NCBI GenBank assembly: GCA_005406025.1
Contig: BGZK01001205.1
Location: 62,001-126,000, forward strand
Source: Eumeta japonica
Taxonomy: Eukaryota > Arthropoda > Insecta > Lepidoptera > Psychidae
Reading direction: 5' to 3'
DNA: 64,000 bases
In this document: in pieces, positions 1-10,557 of the stretch
Layout: each line of letters starts with the position of its first letter
How positions within the stretch are numbered: position 1 is the stretch's first letter
The notes under the pieces: model-generated
The model's database searches: none
What the model was told of the DNA's origin: nothing
The model's input: the letters and a program-made list of their open reading frames with translations, nothing else
Position numbers and translations under genes: made by a program

Positions 1-158
1 TCTCAACGGCTTATTTGATTTAAATCAAAAACTCATCCATGTATTTGACCGTAGTTACGTTTGAACCTAGTATATTTCTAATTTGAAGCCAACGCTTTGA
101 CCGCTCCCTTGATCAGTGACGTTCTCTATTATTAATGAATAATACTCTCAATACTCAC

Positions 159-563
159 GTTGACAGAAAACAGCTCGGAGACCAAAACGTACGGCACAGA
201 GCCCAAACCGAAACTATACAGGAACAGGACCAAAGACAACAACAGCGCCGCCGGCGATAGAGCGCCTTCACCTTCATCTTTTATACTATCGTCTATGCGC
301 AGATCGTATGTTTCAAAAGTCTGATTCTGCGTCAAGCTTTGATTCAACGTCTTGTTGTCTTTCAACACCATTTCGTTCACGTCTCTGGTGTCGTTCTGGA
401 ACTCCTTAAGAGAAACGCTATGGTTATAGGTTAAAGCTGAGTTTTGTTTGCTCCTGGAGAACAGGTTGAAATGAGTCCAGGGCAAAGGCACTCTGGGATC
501 GCAGTAAACACCAAATATGGCTAAGCAGCAAGCGAGCCCCGAACACGATGATATTAACAGCAT
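159..563 (-). CDS. Sugar transporter, exon 8 (TM9, long glycosylated loop, TM10)
   Basis: 135 codons, phase 0 at both ends. The acceptor is at 564-565 (TTTCAG before ATG CTG) and a strong donor GTGAGT follows at 158-153. It opens with MLLISSCSGLACCLAIFG, a hydrophobic helix placed like TM9. An unusually long polar stretch of about 80 residues follows, with five N-glycosylation sequons (NHS, NDT, NKT, NQS, NQT). It then enters TM10, whose SFGLGSVPYVLVSELF matches the family's GxGPxPWxxxxExF signature. The exon ends at LFSVN. TM11, TM12 and the C-tail must lie in exons left of base 1. The role, by family, is facilitated hexose or trehalose uptake across the plasma membrane; the substrate cannot be read from the sequence. 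Confidence 0.88.
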
Positions 564-719
564 CTGAAACATATAGAAATTAGAAATGAGTAGAAATAAA
601 CAACATTGCAAACAATAGACAACAAACATAAAACATAGCCCAGACAATATTGTTTTGCACCAAAATAAATTTGGACTATGGTTTAGTCTTTATTCAGTTT
701 ACATCCTGATCACGTCAAA

Positions 720-1796
720 GAATTTAAATATATATACGTATAAGCGAAATAATATTGACTGACTGACTCATCACGAGATCTCCGAAACCATATGTATCAT
801 TGATTTAAAATTTAACATAGTTTGTTTTTTGGGGCCTAGCCGCTCACTAAGAACTGATTTTATGCAAATGCAATCCGATAAAAAAAACAGTGCCGTTCAG
901 GGAGCACCGACAAAAGTGAAAAGTTGAACAATTGCGTGTGTATTTTTTGAATCGTCAGGAAATATTTTACTTTGCAGGAAATACTTTTGAATTAAGTGTT
1001 GTTTTATTTATTATTATAAGCTACTACTACAAAAATTATATTACAATTTTCATTTAATGCTCTTTTTACATGAAAAATAATGCATATTATTTTACATACA
1101 AAAATATCAATTTGTTGCTTAAAACTTTTTACAAATACGAAAAGGTCCAAAATGAATATATATCTACGTTCTACATTTACACACAATATATGTTTATATT
1201 GTATATAGTTATATTATCAATGCATTTCTACCCAAACTCAACTCTCGTGCAAACGTTGTGTAAACGGGGTATGTATAGATAATTATACATATACACAGGT
1301 GTCGGTTACGGTAACGGCAACAGTGTCGCGAGTTCAATGTTTTTTATCCATTTCAAAAATGCCCAACGCGCCTAAAGAAGTTTCACTTCAAAAATTTCAT
1401 TATTTTATGAGATCTCAAAAAATGTAAGTCCGATTGACTTGAACTTTGTCATAGTTACTCTTTTAGGATTGTGGACGGTCACAAACAATTCATTTGTTTT
1501 GTGGACGGTCACTAAGAATGGATTTGTCACAATCCTATTCAAAAAAAAAATTGTCTACGCGGGCAGAGCCGAGGGAGCAGAGGGAGAAAGCTTGTCTATG
1601 TACATATAAGCAAAATACCACTGACTGACTTATCACGAGATTTCCAAACCTATACGTCTGATTGACTGGAATTTAGGTAAAGTTAATCTTTTCGGGACGT
1701 ACACGCTCGATAACAACGGATTTTAAACAAATCCTAAACAAAAAAAGTTTTACATAACCTTATGTCTAAGCGGGCAGAGCCGTGGGCAAAATCTAG
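720..1796 (+). mobile_element. Helitron-like repeat, tandem/interrupted copies
   Basis: The phrases CTGACTGACT, ATCACGAGAT and CGCTCACTAAGAA or their variants occur at 755-860 and again at 1620-1720. GC-rich GCGGGCAGAGCCG occurs at 1558-1575 and 1769-1782. The last one is followed by CTAG-T at 1793-1797. A short GC hairpin just upstream of CTRR and a host T is the canonical 3' end of Helitrons. No Rep/helicase coding remains, so it is non-autonomous. The 5' end was not resolved. Confidence 0.55.
890..1389 (+). repeat. Dispersed repeat family A, copy 1
   Basis: About 480 bp closely similar to 10060-10557. Shared landmarks are TTGAACAATT near the left, GGAAATA(C/T)TTTTGAATTAAGTG, CTACTACTACAAAAATTATA, GGTTACGGTAA and the right end AATGCCCAACGCGCCTAAAG followed by AAGTTTCACTTC. 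The two copies differ mainly by point changes and small indels. It splits the surrounding Helitron-like repeat, so it inserted later. Confidence 0.75.
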
Positions 1797-2163
1797 TTGA
1801 CGGCGGTTCTCACGAATTAAAAGCGTGGCTTTCAAATCAGATAGTATCAATTCCATCCTGGCCACGGTCGAATATACTAAAGACTTTAACTTAAATTAAA
1901 ATATTCGAGAAATATATTAATTTTGCGTAGTTTAATACACAAATTAAATTAAAAAACTGCAAAAAATTTACTTATTTACTTGTTCAATGGTCATTCAAGG
2001 AAGTATAAATTTTGAATAATTATAATGGTCCACTGTATACTAATGCGATTACACGACTATCGTGTGGATACTTTGTTTTGTAACATTTTCTGATCAGAAA
2101 TATCCTTCACGAGAAGCGTGTAAAATATATGAGTTACAATTGCATTGGAGAATGTTTACTTAC

Positions 2164-2278
2164 TTTTCTGCCGAGTCGGTCTAACGTTAATAACGCCACG
2201 GCCGCTCCTAGCACCAACGTGACGCTGCATAGCAGAGGTCCCGGGGTCCACTGATCCCATGGCGTCTGCGACATGTTA
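2164..2278 (-). CDS. Sugar transporter, exon 7 (TM8 and DRLGRK motif)
   Basis: 115 nt. It enters in phase 2, one base completing the codon begun in exon 6, and leaves in phase 0. The acceptor is TTACTTTCAG and the donor a consensus GTAAGT. The peptide runs from a polar extracellular start through TM8 (PLLCSVTLVLGAAVALLTL) to LDRLGRK. That is the conserved D-R-x-G-R-R/K cytoplasmic motif between TM8 and TM9 of SLC2 proteins, and it is the strongest single match to the family. The next exon continues directly into TM9. Confidence 0.9.
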
Positions 2279-2878
2279 CTGAAAGTAAGAAAAACCGTAC
2301 ATGAAACCTGTATTGAGTATCAAAATATGTATAAACGAGCCGATTTAGTGGAGAAGAGGATTAAACTAATGTATGGAACGAATATTGTGATGAAGTCAGC
2401 TCGATTTCAATGCGACTGGGGCTCCTTCAATTTCATTTGGGGAAACGCGGCAACGCGGCTGTGTGGACTTAACCACGCTGCTAGGCTAGCAATAACAATA
2501 TAAGCTAATCTACTTTGTGAACTATTACTATTACTTTGAAATCTAAACTAAAAACTAGTTTTATCGTATTACTAAGTGTCCCCTAGTGGCTTCGCTCTCT
2601 GTTCACGGTTCCAATCACTTTTCCAATCTAGATTTTGATTCCGCTTTTAGGGTTTTACTTACGATGTCGCTCACGACACCGATAGCGTATACGAAATACG
2701 AACACACAGTTTATAACCAGACACACGAACGGACCCTGTTTTATTTTCCATAAAATGGCTGTGTTCCTTTGTCCCCATGTCCGATTAGTACACACGATGA
2801 ACATCGAATCAAACGTATTTTACTATCTAAAAACCATATCTTTATGTGATATAAGATCAACTATTATAGAGCTCTCAC
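2279..2878 (-). other. Intron 6
   Basis: About 600 bp between transporter exons 6 and 7. It carries no recognisable repeat or gene; an open frame on the opposite strand at its start is incidental. Confidence 0.7.
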
Positions 2879-3062
2879 TTGCTGTTATGGTTTATAAGGT
2901 TTTCGGGGTGACCTAAGGCCAACGCGGCTAGAGGCGTGTGGCCGGCCGAATTCCTCAGCAGGCCCGCACCGAAATTGACGACGGCGCCCGCGCCGCTGCC
3001 GGCGGCGACGCACAGCACCGCGCACAACGAGAACAGCGCACGGCGATTGCGCCGCTGGAAGA
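2879..3062 (-). CDS. Sugar transporter, exon 6 (TM7)
   Basis: 184 nt, entering in phase 1 (T from exon 5 plus TC makes Phe) and leaving in phase 2 at a GTGAGA donor. The acceptor has a clear pyrimidine tract (TTCTGTTTGTTTGCCAG). It encodes FQRRNRRALFSLCAVLCVAA and then GSGAGAVVNFGAGLLRNSAG, placed like TM7. The QQxSGxN signature normally found here is not present; the corresponding stretch reads AAGSGAGAVVNF. The exon is GC-rich in its middle. A few residues at its 3' end (HPENLINHNS) are less typical, so an alternative donor inside the exon cannot be excluded. Confidence 0.83.
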
Positions 3063-3154
3063 CTGGCAAACAAACAGAAGGATTTTCAACGTCTGACAAT
3101 TTCATACTATAGTAAAATGAATATTTATCAAGCTAGACTGTGATAACATAGTCG

Positions 3155-3265
3155 CGTTAGATAGCCTAGATCACTAGGCTATCTAACGTAACTACCTACT
3201 TTGTGCTGTTGAACAAATTGCAACTTCTCAATCATGAGAAGTGTTTTCAATTTGTTCAACAGCAC
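3155..3265. repeat. Pair of adjacent short-loop hairpins in intron 5
   Basis: Arms CGTTAGATAGCCTAG (3155-3169) and its exact complement (3174-3188) leave a 4-nt loop. Then GTGCTGTTGAACAAATTG (3203-3220) pairs exactly with 3248-3265. Inside that lies a second stem ACTTCTCA/TGAGAAGT with the same ATCA loop as the first hairpin. They lie just upstream of the TM7 exon, within the intron running from 3063 to 3624. Confidence 0.85.
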
Positions 3266-3624
3266 GTTAAAATTTTGGCTCTAAAACACTACCAAAACTC
3301 ATTAGTGATGAATCTACACTATATAAATAAAGAAATGGGGATACATCTAACACAAATAACAGTATATGTATGGAAATTCTAGAAACGTATTTGCATTCGC
3401 GTTGTTTAATAAATATCATATACAATCCATCAAACTTTTCGTTTGATTAGGTATAGATATAAGCAGTATATTAATGATAATATAATATTTTTGTCACCTA
3501 AAAGACTTTTTATTATCTCTGAACCTAACTTTGAGATCATTATACGACACACTTTATTTATCAAACGAGGCTTTATTTATCGAAATATTTGATGACCAAA
3601 AATTTTGGCAAAAACCAAACTCAC

Positions 3625-3841
3625 ATAGTTCTCTACAGGAGGACGTATCCCCTTTTCTGTCAGAGATGGCGTCTAGGCCATTCCTCTCCAGCATCGGCTG
3701 GAAGGTGTCGTCGTCTGTCCGCGTCGGCTCGGCTCCGTAGCAGTCGTTGGTGCGTATCCTGACCTCCTGTTCTTCTATGATATCCGTTAAATCTTCTCTG
3801 AAATCCGACCCGTTCAGCCAGCACATCACTTTAGCTGCATC
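3625..3841 (-). CDS. Sugar transporter, exon 5 (cytoplasmic loop TM6-TM7)
   Basis: 217 nt. It starts in phase 0 after CACTAAG and ends in phase 1 at a strong GTGAGT donor (3624-3619). It opens with DAAKVMCWLNG, equivalent to the A-x-x-x-L-x-W-L-R-G helix that follows PETPSYL in this family. About 60 charged residues follow, matching the intracellular helical domain. The loop is rich in Asp, Glu and Thr and has no hydrophobic helix. Phases with exons 4 and 6 agree. Confidence 0.85.
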
Positions 3842-5427
3842 CTTAGTGACCACATAGAAATATATAGTTTAAAAACGTCATATGTTTGTTTTATTACTTT
3901 CTTATTGCTACCTTTTACTCGATGTTAAAGAGAATGTTCTATTAAAAATTAACTAACTCAAAAGGATAAACTTAACCCTTATAGAATCCCTATATATCGG
4001 CTTGTCTGTCTGATTGTCTTCACATCTCTCAAGACTGTTTTTTTTAAGAACGGTAGAGATGTCAAGCTGAAAATAATATTAAATATTAAGATGTGCAATT
4101 TATAAGAAACCGTGAGAAGTAAAAGATTGAAGGTTCAAAAATAAGCCAATAAAAAGTTACATCATTCGATTACGTTGGGAACATAATTTTTCACTTATAA
4201 ACTCACTTGTCGAATCCTATAAGGGCACTTTTAAAAGGATTATAAACTGACATTTGCAGATAAAGTATAGTCCGTGATGTAGACCGACGTACAGGAAAAC
4301 TTATTATAACTTCTAGCTACTAAAATTGAAAATTTTCTAGAATTCCAATACTGAAGGTTTTTTTTTAAGATAAAAAAAAGGAAAAGAATTAAGTAATATT
4401 TTACATGGGATCCTTAGGGCGTTAGGCCTTTCTCGCATTCATGCATACCATCAAAATTGTGACTGTTACAAGTTTATGACCGGGCTTGATCAAATATTTG
4501 GCAACACATTTCTTAGTACTTAGTTTCAAAACAACGTCCTGACACCCTGATAAATATGACTATCCGCATTTTCCTGGGGATGCATTGAATGTACGTAGAA
4601 ATTGTATTTAATTAATTTGCAACTAAAATAAATAGAAAATTAACATTTTATTTGGTTAGGTGTTCGATATTTGTCAATGCTCTCAAATCGATATTCAATT
4701 TGTTGTACGACTATTTATAGTGGAAAAGCAGATTCGACGGTCAAGATTGGATTGCGTGCTGCATGTTACTGCATGTCGCAGGCATGCAATTGAATTCGAT
4801 GCGGTTTTATGAGCTCAAGAAAGATTTAGATTTTAAAAATCGATCCGTCGAGAAATCTAACACTTATCAACGATACTTACCGCCTACGACGCAATTCTTT
4901 CAGCGTAAATACAGATTTAATTTCAAAAATCGTTTTTTTTTAACTTAAAATACTAAAACAATTGAAATTTTTTCATTCATGATATGTCTAGAAAAAGTGG
5001 ATTTGTACCGATCAAGTTTACAGCAATTAACGCAATTTTATTAGGACTAAAGCTGATTAGATTTTTGAATTGATTGGTTCGATAGTTTAAATATTATTCA
5101 AAAAAAAAACAATTATTCAGCATTTTTTGAAAATTTTCAAAATGTACTTAGTTGATTTATATTTAATTTTTAGTCAATTTCTGTCAAATCCTTTCGAATG
5201 GCGTGAGCCCATTTCCAATTGAGTTATTTTTTCCAAAACTATATTTAAAGGAAAGTAAAAAAAAAAACAAGCAAACAGTCATCGAGCGGTCAGTTCGTAG
5301 TCGTCGGCATTAAAATGAAACATGCCACAACAACTCCTTCCAACATTTAAAATTACGAAATTTCACGACTACTTTATAAATTTTAATACTACTCTATAAA
5401 TTGTCGATACTGTTTTCCTCGTGCTAC
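3842..5427 (-). other. Intron 4 with a dispersed repeat
   Basis: AT-rich, with one recognisable repeat (family C, about 4535-4830) and otherwise nothing identifiable. Confidence 0.6.
4535..4830 (+). repeat. Dispersed repeat family C, copy 1
   Basis: It aligns by eye with 37110-37400. Shared pieces in the same order are TCCTG(G/A)GGATG, ACGTACGTAGAA-like, TTAGGTGTTCGATAT, TGTCAATCCTC-like, GCAGATTCGA and a terminal GCATGCTGCATGTTA-like then GCATGTCGCAGGCA-like hairpin. The hairpin core recurs alone at 23160-23213. No coding was seen; its class is unknown, possibly a non-LTR 3' region. Confidence 0.65.
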
Positions 5428-5578
5428 CTGCATCCTGCCGACGCTTATAAGGTAAGACGGGGTCTCTGGCAGCCACAGCAACGACAGCAGGAGGATCGCG
5501 GGCGGTAACGCCATCCACACCGTCACCGCCTGCCCCGACAGCAGGGGGCCAGCCGTGTACGCGAACAGGATACCGCAA
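5428..5578 (-). CDS. Sugar transporter, exon 4 (TM5-TM6, PETPSYL motif)
   Basis: 151 nt, with one base completing the codon from exon 3 and a phase 0 end at GTAGCA. It encodes CGILFAYTAGPLL (TM5), VTVWMALPPAILLLSLLWL (TM6) and then PETPSYLISVGRMQ. PETPSYL is the family's PESPRxL signature at the end of TM6, here with Ser-Tyr in place of Ser-Arg/Trp. GC content is well above the flanking intron. Confidence 0.92.
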
Positions 5579-5960
5579 CTGAAAATTTTTCAAAAAACCC
5601 CGATTGAATTAGTTATTAAATTATAACATTATATCGATAAACTGTGCCAAAGCAGATTATAATTTTTTATGCATTAAAAAGGTATGCGCTTTTTCTTTGA
5701 AAGACAATCGAAAACTCATATTGTATTTGCACATTGTCAATTCCATCATTTTTTGTTTACACGTATTTCGTTAACTTTTCATTTTAAGATTTCTCTGTAA
5801 ACATCTTACGAAATAAGAAAAATAAGTATAGAAGCGCTCTACAAATATCTTCAATCCAATATCTTTTTTTGAAGGATATTTATAGGAATCGTCGCAATAA
5901 GAAATTTCTGGCAGTCACCTAGTCGAATGTTCTATAATTTACCCGGATTTCGATTAGTCA

Positions 5961-6021
5961 ATTATTCCATTACAGACATCTCTATTCCGTTAAAGACATC
6001 TTTATTCCATTACAGATATTT
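5961..6021 (+). repeat. Three-copy ~21-bp tandem repeat
   Basis: TATTCCATTACAGACATCT appears three times back to back with one or two changes per copy. It is directly followed by a GC-rich patch with several CG dinucleotides. Confidence 0.75.
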
Positions 6022-6790
6022 GACCGCAAGACCATGTCCCGCCTTCGTCGGCCCCTCGGTGGCTTTTGCGGCGCCCACGCGACGAGTCGGAGTGGATCCA
6101 TTGCATGTGTGAAATATTAACATAGCCTTCTTAATCGGATAATTATCGTCTACCCATTTTGACTATTTTCCATTAAACGCTTTCTATATAGTTAAAACTT
6201 TGCGCTATCAAGAAGTGAACAGACACCAAAGTGGCGCCATAGGCAATTCGACATCCAGTTTCGACAATAATCTCTAGCATAGGCTTGTGACCACACGACG
6301 CAAAGGATGGATGCCGTCTTAAGAATTTTCACTTAAAAAATATGAAGTAGTATTTGCTTACATTTATTCATCTGTCAATCGCTCTTTAATTGAATACCTG
6401 GGCAACCGAGCTTTGCTGGGCGTTTTTCGGTTCATCGATGGGAATATTACGACTTCGCGTGGGTAAAGTTTCTTATGATCACTTCCAAAAGTAAACATAT
6501 TATACACTTATATAAATACATTATACACTTTGAATACTACTACTTAACACAACTACATGACATGTTAAATTTACCTGCTAGCGGCACTCACTTTAACAGT
6601 GTCACGTAATGTCTGTATGATTAATGTAATATAGTGACATCTCTTAGTGAGAATACTTTAAGCCTACTGGTAGTCTGTAAGATATTCTATATGATAATAT
6701 AATTTAAGTATACCGTGTCAAAAAAAAAAAATAGTGATGCGGTGTAGGCGTGATACGCAACAGTGACGATGTACATAGCTAATTACATGC

Positions 6791-6852
6791 CTGCGCGCGC
6801 GCGCATGCGTGCTCGCATGTGTGTATATGTGTGTGTGTAAGTGTGTGTATGT
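6791..6852. repeat. Alternating purine-pyrimidine microsatellite (GC/GT)n
   Basis: A GCGCGCGCGC block runs into TGTGTGTATATGTGTGTGTG. Long alternating runs of this type can adopt Z-DNA. Confidence 0.85.
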
Positions 6853-7502
6853 CCATGATCTGTATCTATTATTGAGTATGTATAAAAGAACGACATTTTA
6901 CAGGCTAACCACTAATGTTAATATTAGCTTTAGAATAGAGTTTAATAAACTTCGGTATACTATTAGAACACCCACAAGCATGAAAGGTAAGTTACTGACA
7001 GTCTTTCTGCTCGTAAATGAATATAATTGTGTATTATGCTTATAAATTCTGTTCAAATTGTAGAGAAAAAGGATTATCAGTGATTTTTTTTTTTAATTTT
7101 TTTGTCGACCATTTTTTATTAGTTTGTTTGGATTGGAGAAGAAAATGAATGGGGAAAGGACAATGTAGAGTAGTAAAGTAGAGTGAAGGAGAAAATGATA
7201 GCAAGAAGGAAAAATGCAAAGGAAAATAAAATGCTTAAGTCGGGAATAGGGTCAAGACCGGTATCGGCAACGAAACCAGGATCAGGCATACGGATTTTAA
7301 GAAAGGTCATAATCCCGATCGAAACTATTTATCCACGTTGGCGGAACAGCTCGGGAAAGTTAGTAATACTAGAAAACAATAACGACATGATGAAGTGGCA
7401 GAATCCATCCGTCTCTCCGTACGCCCAAGTTTTCTCCCACTTCAGTGGCCGTCCCCAAGTCTAACATTAAGAAATTATTTTCTACAAAAGCATGAACAAT
7501 AC

Positions 7503-7663
7503 CCGGCAGCTAGGGCGGGCATCGCAGCTAAGCCTTTGTTCCCCGGCGCTATCTCGGCGCAGTAGAGCGGGGCCAGCGCCAGCGCGCCGGCGCCGCCCGC
7601 GCCTGCCGCCGCGCGGCCCGCCCACACGCCGCGCGCGCTCCACGCGCACAGCCAGCCGCTCAC
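7503..7663 (-). CDS. Sugar transporter, exon 3 (TM3-TM4)
   Basis: 161 nt. It starts in phase 0 (GTG AGC GGC) after CGCCAG and ends in phase 2 at a GTATTG donor. It encodes SGWLCAWSARGVWAGRA (TM3) and GAGGAGALALAPLYCAEIAP. PLYCAEIAP is the diagnostic PxYxxEIAP motif at the end of TM4. The usual Arg-Gly after it is NKG here. The exon is extremely GC-rich (mostly G or C in third positions), against intron sequence that is mostly A+T. The acceptor lacks a good pyrimidine tract, so the exact 5' boundary is less certain than the reading frame. Confidence 0.88.
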
Positions 7664-9157
7664 CTGGCGACCACGTTGCACATCGACCAGGATTCTAAAT
7701 CGCAAGCTATTTCTAGAAGTAGGACCTTCATTTGAATAAAATTTACGTTTAATTCCAATCGCATTTACATAACGGGCTCGGGTTTCTTCATTTGCAAATT
7801 CGGATAATGATCGCTGTGTATTTTCAGTAAGTTCAAACGCTTACACTGTTCAGACAACTAAGACAGTGTTTGTATAGCAGTGTACGTGAGCTTATATAGA
7901 GGGATTATTTATTGCCCAATGAATTTCAGTGTATTTTCAGCACACATTATACATTGTTCTTCATCACATTAATGTGACGTAAATTAGAACAACTGAGTTT
8001 TATGTGCATATTTCTTTAAAATAAGAATTGTTTACATTACTCGCCAAGAGTTGTATTTGCTTAATAAATATTTGTTTGGGTATTTGTTATTTGAATTATA
8101 AAAACTTTCTTGTTTGAAATTACCCTACCTACTAAATTTATGAGATAATTAAGCTATTGATAATAGGGGTCACGCATATTACACATCATAAATTCAAAGT
8201 TAGATAGAGTAATTCGTCACTTAAAAAATAAAGCATAATTCATCAATTACAAAGATGAAATAAATAAATATAGTATGTCTTAAAACCGGTCAAGTGTGAG
8301 TCGGTCGCGTCTGTGGAGGTTCCCATGCCATTAATAGCACTAGTCATCGATGGAATTAAGCATCGTATTTTTTTAACACATTTTCTCTTCAGAATTATTT
8401 TGCGGTTCCTGCAAGAGTTGAAAGGCTAACGCACCTTTTACACGGCAGTCCAATTTTTTGCAGGATCCCGTTTTCAGCAGGACCCCGTATGATGGCTAAT
8501 ATGTTTATATTAGCCAATATAAACACATTAGCCATCATACGGGATCCTGCAGAAAAGGAGATCCTGCAAAAAACTGGACTACCATGTGAAAGGAGCGTTA
8601 CTAAAATCTTAATTTAAGTATTTCTGTAAAGTAACGGTAAAACCCTATACTCTACATTTTGTTCAGGCTCTGTAGTTTTGAAGAAGATGTGAGAATGACA
8701 ACGCGCTATTTCCGTATATTTTCTTTAATACTATGTCTAAATTATATTTTAAGATTGCAAAAAGAAAAATAAAACATTTGTATTGCTTTTAACAAACTCA
8801 TTTATTTGATAGATATCATCACGTAACAAAGATTTGTTTCATTAATTTCCTAATTAGCTCTCTAAAATTAACATTCAAAATAAGATTTCATATGTTTACG
8901 CTACATATTCGTGATTGGATCGTCTAACTCTGTTTACGAATGAAATGACAACTTTTTTTCATTCAGCAGATATGGACAAATACAATGTCACAGAACGACA
9001 GACAAACTGATAAATTCTGTAAGAGTTTAATTCTCTCATCAGATTGGCGATATCTTAAAAAAAAGTCTCATCTACAAAGCTGTAATATATTATCAACTAT
9101 TTCTAAGCTAATAAAAAAAAACGTATGACGTAAAGCGATCGACATGTGAACACTAAC
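7664..9157 (-). other. Intron 2
   Basis: Holds the truncated AAACCGGTCAAGTG repeat (from 8284) and the foldback element at 8427-8600. The rest is AT-rich and unremarkable. Confidence 0.65.
8427..8600. mobile_element. Foldback MITE with long inverted arms
   Basis: The two halves are inverted copies of each other almost throughout. The outer end is TAACGCACCTTTTACACGG against CACATG-GAAAGGAGCGTTA (read inverted). Then come TTTTTTGCAGGATC, the CAGGATCCCGT core and an inner GATGGCTAAT/ATTAGCCATC stem with a short loop. TA occurs at both outer edges, consistent with a Tc1/mariner-type target site duplication, but that is inferred. It has no coding capacity. Confidence 0.8.
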
Positions 9158-9321
9158 AATAAAGCATGTGCAGACGGCGAACGCCCCCGCCTTCCGCCCC
9201 CTGGCGTCGGCGAGCAGCGCCAGGAAGGGCGCGGCGGGCAGCGCGGCCAGCCAGCCGCCGCCGCCCAGCGCGCCGCCCGCCCACGCCGCGTGGCAGCCGT
9301 GCCCGAAGCACGAGAGGTTGT
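9158..9321 (-). CDS. Sugar transporter, exon 2 (rest of TM1, TM2, GRK motif)
   Basis: 164 nt. It takes two bases (AC) to complete a Tyr codon begun in exon 1 and ends in phase 0 before GTTAGT. It encodes NLSCFGHGCHAAW (end of TM1), a Gly/Ala-rich TM2 (GGWLAALPAAPFLALLADA) and RGRK, the conserved D-x-x-G-R-R/K turn between TM2 and TM3. It is very GC-rich. The loop between TM1 and TM2 is only a few residues, much shorter than in typical SLC2 proteins. A small exon could therefore be missing between exons 1 and 2, although the phases join without one. Confidence 0.8.
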
Positions 9322-9369
9322 CTGTCGGAACGCAGCGAGATTGTTCGGAAAATAAATTTGTAATTCATT

Positions 9370-10056
9370 TAGCTACTTTACACGTGCATTAGGCCGTAGT
9401 TAATAAAATCGGCCAGACATCTCCTTTACTTTTATACGGAGCAAGAGGAAAAGCAGCTCCGATCCCGAATTCATTATCAACTGGCAGCCATTCCAGGGTC
9501 TTTATATTTTTAATTGGAGTACAACTACCAAATTATTCTTATACCAACTACATAAATTACACTTATTCTTCATAATATAAAAATTCTACAATTTCTACAG
9601 AATACATTTTCATTCGCTTCCACATTAAATTAATTCACTCTGTTTCTATTTTTATCGCTTAAATATCTGATGTGTTTCTACTGCTATTGTCACGTTGGAA
9701 TTATATGTATAAATGAATGAAAATATGTAGATAGATTATTAAGAAAATCATTTCAATTCGTTATATACTGGGTTTTACTAATAGCTGTTGACGAATAGTT
9801 TCAAGTAACAAATTGCAGTATTATCGTCTAACTCATGATGACCGTTAAGGAGTGCTGCGGTTCCCATCATCAACTCAGCAGCATATGTTAACTACCATAC
9901 CCAAAAACTTAAAAACCTAAGAAAGAGCTCAAACACACCACACGTGCAACTAATATTTGAAGATTTCCCTCGATTTTCCTGGGATCCCATCATCAGATCC
10001 TGATCTGGTGACTAAGGAACCTCCTCGGGATTATAACCTATTCAAATAAAACAGAC
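9370..10056 (-). repeat. Dispersed repeat family B, inverted copy (main part)
   Basis: The reverse complement of this segment aligns with 30000-30730 over several hundred bases. Shared phrases are ATCTGATGATGGGAT(C)CC, ATAATTCCAACGTGACAAT, TTAATGTGGAA and CTCCGTAT(A/G)AAAGTAAAGGAGATG. Its other end, with the typical lepidopteran AACCGACTTC...GAGGAGGTT motif, continues at 10558-10670 beyond an inserted family A copy. It has no coding; it resembles an RTE-type 3' region or derived non-autonomous element. Confidence 0.7.
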
Positions 10057-10059
10057 AGT

Positions 10060-10557
10060 GGTATTCCGGGAGTGTTGACAGAAGTGAAAACTTGAACAAT
10101 TACGTGTATATTTTTTGAATCGTCAGGAAATATTTTATTGTGCAGGAAATACTTTTGAATTAAGTGTTTTTTTTATTTATTATTATAAACTACTACTACA
10201 AAAATTATATTACAATTTACATTTAATATACTATTGTACATGAAAAATAATGCTTACTATTTTACATACAATAAATGCAATCTATTGCTTAAAACGTAAA
10301 TTTACAATACGAAAATTTCAACATGAAAATATATCTATATTGTACGTATATACATTATACACAATATTGGTTTATATAATATACAGTTATATTATCGACA
10401 CATTTTAACCCAAACTCAACTCTCGTATAAACGGGGCCAATATATGTAGATACTTATATACAGAGATGTCGGTTACGGTAATGGTAACAGTGTCGCGAAT
10501 TCAATGGTTTCTTCCCATCCCAAAAATGCCCAACGCGCCTAAAGAAGTTTTCACTTC
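10060..10557 (+). repeat. Dispersed repeat family A, copy 2
   Basis: Second copy of the repeat at 890-1389, inserted inside family B. Both ends carry GAAGTGAAAACTT in inverted orientation (10081-10093 and 10545-10557). Homology to copy 1 extends about 20 bp to the left of the left end, so the true boundary is uncertain. Confidence 0.72.

Larger units (their letters stand above)
564..2163 (-). other. Intron 7, filled with nested dispersed repeats
   Basis: No coding potential was seen. The intron contains two partial copies of a Helitron-like repeat (about 720-905 and 1390-1796) interrupted by a copy of another repeat (about 890-1389). The far left of the window (1-158) is the start of the next intron. 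Confidence 0.75.
5579..7502 (-). other. Intron 3 with small repeats
   Basis: AT-rich. It contains a three-copy direct repeat around TATTCCATTACAGACATCT (5961-6021), a short GC patch (6030-6105), a (GC/GT) alternating tract near 6.8 kb and a purine-rich degenerate stretch (7130-7330). No exon was identified. Confidence 0.6.
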
